Below, one piece after another: positions 31,890-35,863 of a stretch of 35,863 nt of DNA; position 1 is the stretch's first letter, and the number at the start of each line of letters is the position of its first letter. The position numbers and the translations under genes are program-made. This stretch comes from UBA2266 sp964406945. Its GTDB lineage: Bacteria; Planctomycetota; Phycisphaerae; Sedimentisphaerales; Anaerobacaceae. Location of the stretch: contig CAYOTO010000035.1 of NCBI GenBank assembly GCA_964406945.1, positions 1 through 35,863 on the forward strand, read 5' to 3'. The notes beneath the pieces were generated by a model. That model searched no databases and was not told the origin of the DNA. It worked only from the letters and a program-made list of their open reading frames with translations.

Positions 31890-32527
31890 TTTTCAAATTA
31901 CAGTCATTACTTCTGGTTCTCACTGTTATTGCGCTGCAGGTAGGTGCTAAGCCGACAGTCGATTTCTCGAAAATCGAAAGCCCCGCTGTCTTCCGAGGCG
32001 ACTTCAAGTTCGCATATCGTGATCCGGCGGCCGTTTATCACAACGGCAGATTCCATCTTTACTTTACGCTCGGCGAAAGCGCCCCGGACGGCGGTTACTA
32101 TCTGAGAATCGCTCACAGCAGCAGTTCCGACCTTGTGCACTGGACCTACCCCGAGCCGCTTACACCCAGGGACCGAGACCTCAACTACTCGAGTCCCGGC
32201 AATGTGGTGCGCCTCGCGGATGAAATGTTTCACTCACCGGGAAACGGAATCGGTATGATGAGATCGACGGATCTGGTCGAATGGCGGGTTACCGGACTGC
32301 TTACGCTTGGCCAGAAGCAATGGCCCTGGGCTCAGGGGCGGCTAACCGCGGCCACTGTGATCGACCTCAGGTGCAGCAGCGATGTAGGACAATACGTTAT
32401 GTTCTTTCACGGCGATTCGGTGGAAGGCCGCAAAAGTCTTCGGGCTCACTGTGCAGCAAGCCCTGGGCTGGCCTGGAGCGATGATCTCAAAACCTGGGAT
32501 TGGCCGGGAAAAGCCGATCAGCGGTGA
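31886..32527 (+). CDS. Secreted five-bladed-propeller glycosidase-like protein, apparently internally deleted
   Basis: 213 residues, signal peptide 1-21. FAYRDPAAVYHNGRFHLYF and LVHWTYPEPL are typical of GH43/GH32/GH130-like beta-propellers (first blade Asp in RDP). As I recall, full-length relatives are near 300-330 residues. Here SSPGNVVRLADE joins directly to MFHSPGNGIGMMRSTDLVEW, which belongs to a later blade; the intervening blades with the second acidic residues are missing. The C-terminal part (LTLGQKQWPWAQGRLTAATVIDL, VGQYVMFFHGDS, AWSDDLKTWDWPGK) is intact. The reading frame is preserved, so this looks like an in-frame deletion; catalytic activity is doubtful. ATGA overlap with the gene before it. 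It ends 11 bases from a convergent gene. Confidence 0.75.
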   Translation: MIFKLQSLLLVLTVIALQVGAKPTVDFSKIESPAVFRGDFKFAYRDPAAVYHNGRFHLYFTLGESAPDGGYYLRIAHSSSSDLVHWTYPEPLTPRDRDLNYSSPGNVVRLADEMFHSPGNGIGMMRSTDLVEWRVTGLLTLGQKQWPWAQGRLTAATVIDLRCSSDVGQYVMFFHGDSVEGRKSLRAHCAASPGLAWSDDLKTWDWPGKADQR

Positions 32528-32538
32528 TTGTGCCGCAC

Positions 32539-33078
32539 TCAGCGAATCAGTCTGGCGACTTCGCGGAACTTCTCGTGTTCGGCGGTGCGGAGCCATTCGA
32601 ACAGGATCATTTCTACGCAGGAGACGGCAACCCCCTCGGTGCGAAGCCTATCCAGAGCGATTTGTTTGTTGGCTGCGGACCTTGATGAAACCGCGTCCGC
32701 CGGGACACATATCTCGTAACCTTTTCGATGCAGGTCGGCCGCAGTTTGCCAGACACAAACGTGAGTTTCTATCCCGCAGACTACAACCTGATTCCGGTCC
32801 AGGACATTGACGGCTGAACTGAAAGCTTCGTTACCGCAGCAACTAAACGACGCCTTATTGACCGGCTCGATGCCGTCCAGCAATTCGGCGATTTCCCCAA
32901 CCGTGGGCCCCAGCGCATCGGGAACCTGTTGGCACCAGATAACCGGGATATCAAGGCTTCGCGCAGCCTGGATGAGTATGCGGATGTTCTTGTAAAGGCC
33001 CTCTCTGTCGTGCATGAGCCGGGCGAGCTTGCCCTGCACGTCGACCACTACCAGCGTGCTGTTGTTGATTTCGAGCAT
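32539..33078 (-). CDS. Isochorismatase-family cysteine hydrolase
   Basis: 179 residues, typical of the small members. Catalytic triad D13 (VVVDVQGKL), K75 (NKASFSC) and C108 (GIETHVCVW). The family hydrolyses isochorismate, nicotinamide, N-carbamoylsarcosine, ureidoacrylate and others, and substrate cannot be read from these residues. The cis-peptide-type GIETHVC motif is as in the YcaC-like group. Cytoplasmic, no signal peptide. The ATG at 33078 has GGAG only 3 bases away. It follows the anti-sigma gene on the same strand by 48 bases and may be cotranscribed with it; the relation is otherwise unclear. Confidence 0.88.
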   Translation of the reverse strand: MLEINNSTLVVVDVQGKLARLMHDREGLYKNIRILIQAARSLDIPVIWCQQVPDALGPTVGEIAELLDGIEPVNKASFSCCGNEAFSSAVNVLDRNQVVVCGIETHVCVWQTAADLHRKGYEICVPADAVSSRSAANKQIALDRLRTEGVAVSCVEMILFEWLRTAEHEKFREVARLIR

Positions 33079-33126
33079 CGGCTCCGTTACCCCTGTTCGG
33101 CGTATCTGTGAACGGGCCGACTCAAC

Positions 33127-34110
33127 TCAGTCCTGCCCGCGAACGATGATGGTCAGGTTGATATTCCCCGAATCCGCGTCATCGTCAGCAGGTTTCTTAT
33201 CATCTTCGCGAGGCCCGGTCAAGAGAGGTTTCGGAATTACCGCTATACCGGGATCGATGTTGCCGACCGCCGGATTTCGGCTCGCGATCGCATGGTCGAT
33301 TGTGTTCATATCCGCAAAATGCGAAGCTACCTGAAGTGCCTTTTGCGTCGATTCCTGCGAGACCACCTGAGCGATCTGGCTGGGAGTAATCGACTCGATT
33401 GTGACCGGGGCGGCGAACTCCGCAGTCTCTACAATCAGCCTTGTGGAATTGAATCGGGTCCAGACGCTGTCCAGGCTGCTCAGCAATCTGACGATTCCCC
33501 TGCGATTCGTTGTTACGAAGTATCGACTGCTGGCAGGATCTCTGCGAACCTCGGCATTTTCAGCATTTATGCTGCTATTGACGGCGCGATTTATGAAAGC
33601 GTCCATTGCGATCAGATCATCGGTTTGCAACTCCAGGCGTCCGTCGAACTCCATCGATGCAATTTTAACCTCGGGCAAGGTGTCCACCGGTTTGATAACC
33701 GGCTCGACCCCAGCGTCGTTTACCAGCGGTTGCGGCTGCGTCGTGGAGCTGGGCGCGACAATGGTGTATACGACTGTAGCAAGCACACCGGCCAGCGCCA
33801 GCATTGCGGCCGCCGCAAAGACCTTGCGCAGCATTAAACTCCTGGCGCCTTTTCGCTCGTTGTGCGCAACCGGCTTCAACTCGAGCAGCGTGCGCCGCGC
33901 CAGCACCGAGGAAACCTCCGAACTCAGGTGGGCCGGCGGCTGTTCGACCGGAAGAGCATTGTACAAAGTCCGCATCTGCTCGAGCTGGTGCAGTCGTTCG
34001 ACAATCCGGGGATCGTGCGCCAGAAGACGCTGGATCTCTGTCTTCTGTCTGGCCGACAGTTCGTCATCGAGATAACCCGTCAGCAATTCGTCTAAACCCG
34101 GTTTTTTCAT
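33127..34110 (-). CDS. Membrane anti-sigma factor, partner of the ECF sigma
   Basis: 327 residues. N-terminal ~85 residues are a small helical cytoplasmic domain (LDELLTGYLDDELSARQKTEIQRLLAHDP), the pattern of ECF anti-sigma factors; I see no HxxxCxxC zinc motif, so not the ZAS type. One membrane segment near residues 95-117 (VFAAAAMLALAGVLATVV). The periplasmic part (about 118-327) is Thr/Val-rich, probably beta, ending in acidic DDKKPADDDAD and NINLTIIVRGQD. Its ATG overlaps the sigma stop by 4 bases (ATGA), so stoichiometric synthesis is likely. It should hold the sigma factor until an envelope signal arrives; a protease target site is not identifiable. Confidence 0.82.
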   Translation of the reverse strand: MKKPGLDELLTGYLDDELSARQKTEIQRLLAHDPRIVERLHQLEQMRTLYNALPVEQPPAHLSSEVSSVLARRTLLELKPVAHNERKGARSLMLRKVFAAAAMLALAGVLATVVYTIVAPSSTTQPQPLVNDAGVEPVIKPVDTLPEVKIASMEFDGRLELQTDDLIAMDAFINRAVNSSINAENAEVRRDPASSRYFVTTNRRGIVRLLSSLDSVWTRFNSTRLIVETAEFAAPVTIESITPSQIAQVVSQESTQKALQVASHFADMNTIDHAIASRNPAVGNIDPGIAVIPKPLLTGPREDDKKPADDDADSGNINLTIIVRGQD

Positions 34111-34712
34111 TGAAGTAAAGCCTCCAGGATTTCCCTCAGATTGCTTCGAGCCCTGCTGAGTCTGCTTCTGACAGTACCCAGCTCAATATTCAGGACTTCG
34201 GCAATCTGAGAGTAGTTCATACCCTCGAGATCCCGCAACACAACTACCGTGCGCTGCGCCTCATCCAGTTTCAGCAGCGATCTAACCGCCATTTCCTGGA
34301 TTTCGCGGTTCTGAGCCAGCATGGCCGGGTCCGGTGAATTCTCATCCATGAGAAACTGCTTCAGCAACTGCCTTGGTCCGTCTTCCCGGTCATCCTGCTG
34401 TGCATCCAGGCTCCGCGGACTGAATCTCGCATGCCTCTGACAGTGGTTAAGCGTCAGATTTACGCCTATTTTGAAAGCCCACGTGTAAAAGCTGCTTCGT
34501 CCTTCGAACCTGTCTATGTTTTCTATTATTTTGACAAACGTGTCCTGGGTAAGTTCCGCCGCATCGTCACTATTTCCACAGATTTTCAATATTGTGTTGT
34601 AAATGCGGCCTTGATACTTCAGCATTAGGCGCTCCATGGCGTCCGGATCGCCCCTGCGGCACCTTTTGGCCAGTACATCTTCGTCTAAATTGATCTTTGC
34701 CGCTTCACTCAA
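34107..34712 (-). CDS. ECF-type RNA polymerase sigma factor
   Basis: 201 residues from the TTG at 34712, which follows AGGAG by 7 bases; the frame is open to 34799 but that stretch carries a hairpin and T-run, so it is not coding. Region 2: YQGRIYNTILKICGNSDDAAELTQDTFVKI and ENIDRFEGRSSFYTWAFKI (core-RNAP binding and -10 recognition). Region 4: LLKLDEAQRTVVVLRDLEG and NYSQIAEVLNIELGTVRSRLSRAR (helix-turn-helix for the -35). No extra C-terminal domain. It directs RNA polymerase to an unknown regulon and is coupled to the anti-sigma gene. I could not identify its own promoter with confidence. Confidence 0.92.
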   Translation of the reverse strand: MSEAAKINLDEDVLAKRCRRGDPDAMERLMLKYQGRIYNTILKICGNSDDAAELTQDTFVKIIENIDRFEGRSSFYTWAFKIGVNLTLNHCQRHARFSPRSLDAQQDDREDGPRQLLKQFLMDENSPDPAMLAQNREIQEMAVRSLLKLDEAQRTVVVLRDLEGMNYSQIAEVLNIELGTVRSRLSRARSNLREILEALLQ

Positions 34713-34737
34713 CGCGGTGCTCCTGATTGGATCGGAC

Positions 34738-34763
34738 AAAAAAAAACGGGCCTGGAGTTCCCG
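34738..34763 (-). terminator. Weak hairpin with T-run in the sigma factor leader
   Basis: Minus strand: CGGG, 9-base loop, CCCG, then nine T (34746-34738), 26-34 bases upstream of the TTG at 34712. A 4-bp stem is short, but the T-run is strong. It could end upstream transcription or act as a simple attenuator of the sigma gene. Confidence 0.4.
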
Positions 34764-34940
34764 AAAAACATAGATTAACGCACAAAAACCCGGTCCCATA
34801 TGTTCGCAGATTAGGATGCTAAGGTCAAACTAAATCACTCTATACCGGCAGGCAACTCCGGTCTTAAAACTGCACCGCCAGGACAGAATCGGTGCAAATG
34901 TTATAATCGCGTTCCTGATCCGGCAAATCGCACCAAAGAA

Positions 34941-34972
34941 TCGGGGCCTGCGTTGTTTGACGCAGGCCCCGA
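34941..34972 (-). terminator. Strong intrinsic terminator of the LamG protein gene
   Basis: A 13-bp perfect stem (TCGGGGCCTGCGT, loop TGTTTG on the plus strand, then ACGCAGGCCCCGA), with TTCTTTGG after it on the minus strand. It lies 38 bases past the LamG gene's stop. The stem is very strong, the T-tract moderate. On the plus strand no gene precedes it. Confidence 0.75.
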
Positions 34973-35009
34973 ATTGGTGCTGCTAGTGTTTACGCTTGTG
35001 AGCGTATGA

Positions 35010-35863
35010 CTACTCAGGCCATACCTGACGTTCCAGCCACTTGTCGAGGATCATAGCAAGGTCCTTGAAGTCGACTATGCGGTTGCCCTCGGCTTCGCCT
35101 GCGTAGAGTTCCGAAGGACTCATCAGCGGAAGGTAAACCGTACCCGAACCACTGGCCAGATAAGCAACCTCCGCCTGGGACAGGCCGCGGTTGTAGACCC
35201 GCACGTCGTCCATGAGGCCGTCAAACTCGTTGCCCGACCAGCGACCAATCGCCAGATTCTTGGTGTTGGTCGTGTTCAGAGTCCTGGGCTCCTCGGAGAC
35301 CAGTGCGCCGTTGGCGTATATGCTGCTGGTCGTGCCGTCGTATACCTGAGCATAATGCACCCACTCGTTGAGGCCTTTGCAGCGGAAGTCGTGGTCGTAG
35401 GCTCCGCCGTACAACTGCGTTCGCCACAGGTAGAGCGTTCCCATAGTGCGAAGCGAGAAGTCCTGACCATTGGCGTTGGTGCCCAGTTCCCACAATCCGC
35501 CGCCGTTATAGCTGCGAACCATGGCCCAGCCGGCGATGCTCTTAGCGGCGGCACCGCCGATGCCGAGATCGGTGGCATTTACATCGGTAACGACGCATTG
35601 CGTACCGTCGAGGTTAATCGCCTGGCCCACAACGCCGGCGGCGTAAGTCGGATCGCCAACAGGATGACCATCGTTGTTGCCGACCGAGTCGTTGGTGTTG
35701 CCTTCAAAAGCATAGTGTGCGATCAGGTTGGCCGCGCCCGGATCCGACGCTACGACGGAGTCGTCTTCGGCCAGCCAGTCCTGTACCCACACCTCCACAT
35801 CCAGCAGGTCGATAACGCCGTCGAACACCAGGTCCTCGGCACGCGGTGCAAGCTTGCCCGCCA
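35010..35863 (-). CDS. LamG-domain protein with flanking dockerin-like repeats, 5' partial
   Basis: 284 codons visible; the frame continues past the right edge, so start and N-terminus are missing (the GTG at 35828 is only internal). Near the edge EDLVFDGVIDLLDVEVWVQDWL is a dockerin type I/EF-hand-like repeat (compare DxNxDGxVNxxDLxxLxxxWL). Then a LamG/concanavalin-like jellyroll (LIAHYAFEGNTNDSVGNNDG, about 160 residues, ending FDGLMDDVRVYNRGLSQAEV). The C-terminus has a second such repeat, EGNRIVDFKDLAMILDKWL. The usual order puts two dockerin repeats together; here they flank the LamG domain, or there are more to the right. Such proteins are abundant in Phycisphaerae and are thought to be secreted; function unknown. 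Confidence 0.85.
   Translation of the reverse strand, partial: AGKLAPRAEDLVFDGVIDLLDVEVWVQDWLAEDDSVVASDPGAANLIAHYAFEGNTNDSVGNNDGHPVGDPTYAAGVVGQAINLDGTQCVVTDVNATDLGIGGAAAKSIAGWAMVRSYNGGGLWELGTNANGQDFSLRTMGTLYLWRTQLYGGAYDHDFRCKGLNEWVHYAQVYDGTTSSIYANGALVSEEPRTLNTTNTKNLAIGRWSGNEFDGLMDDVRVYNRGLSQAEVAYLASGSGTVYLPLMSPSELYAGEAEGNRIVDFKDLAMILDKWLERQVWPE

Overview
The window looks like a chromosomal piece from a Gram-negative, carbohydrate-degrading planctomycete-type bacterium, probably Planctomycetota class Phycisphaerae (inferred from gene content; no rRNA is present). The signs are a PEP-CTERM protein, a LamG protein with split dockerin-like repeats, a GH172 (DUF2961) enzyme with extra domains, a GHL15-like protein, an ECF sigma/anti-sigma pair, and a Kdo-activating enzyme that implies lipopolysaccharide. 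No tRNA, rRNA, CRISPR array, transposase or phage gene was seen.

Layout. 1-3273 (-): large secreted GH172 protein, its C-terminal end cut by the left edge. 3508-5016 (-): two small exported proteins, one Arg/Glu-rich and one PEP-CTERM. 5270-11414 (-): a trp operon in the order promoter, trpL leader peptide with three Trp codons, attenuator, trpE-trpG-trpD-trpF-trpB-trpA, with no trpC. 11475-15083 (-): a ribose-type sugar ABC transporter (lipoprotein, double ATPase, permease) behind a good sigma70 promoter. 15207-17918 (+): kdsB and a divergent pyrG. 17998-19997: a coiled-coil lipoprotein, mtnP, and divergently a TIGR04076-family protein.

20170-20985 (+) is an orphan gene of different composition with a PD-(D/E)XK-like motif. 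21270-26450 (-) is a tight three-gene unit: DapA/NanA-family lyase, sodium:solute symporter, large secreted protein; it probably imports and cleaves a sugar acid. Just upstream is a remnant resembling a ZnuA-type metal-binding protein. 26714-27687 (+) is queG behind a promoter that predicts a leaderless mRNA. 27849-28408 holds one good and one doubtful small gene. 28643-30553 (+) is a secreted protein ending in a His/Asp/Glu-rich tail. 30750-32527 (+) is a pair of translationally coupled glycoside-hydrolase-like genes, the second apparently missing its middle. 32539-34712 (-) holds an isochorismatase-family hydrolase and the sigma/anti-sigma pair. 35010-35863 (-) is a LamG/dockerin-like protein cut by the right edge.

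Most notable are the nearly leaderless trpL attenuator, a CTP synthase whose glutaminase triad Glu is replaced by Cys, a TrpD with GTGGG in place of GTGGD, and the apparent internal deletion in the five-bladed-propeller gene. Calls rest on reading the sequence and remembered family motifs; no searches were run.
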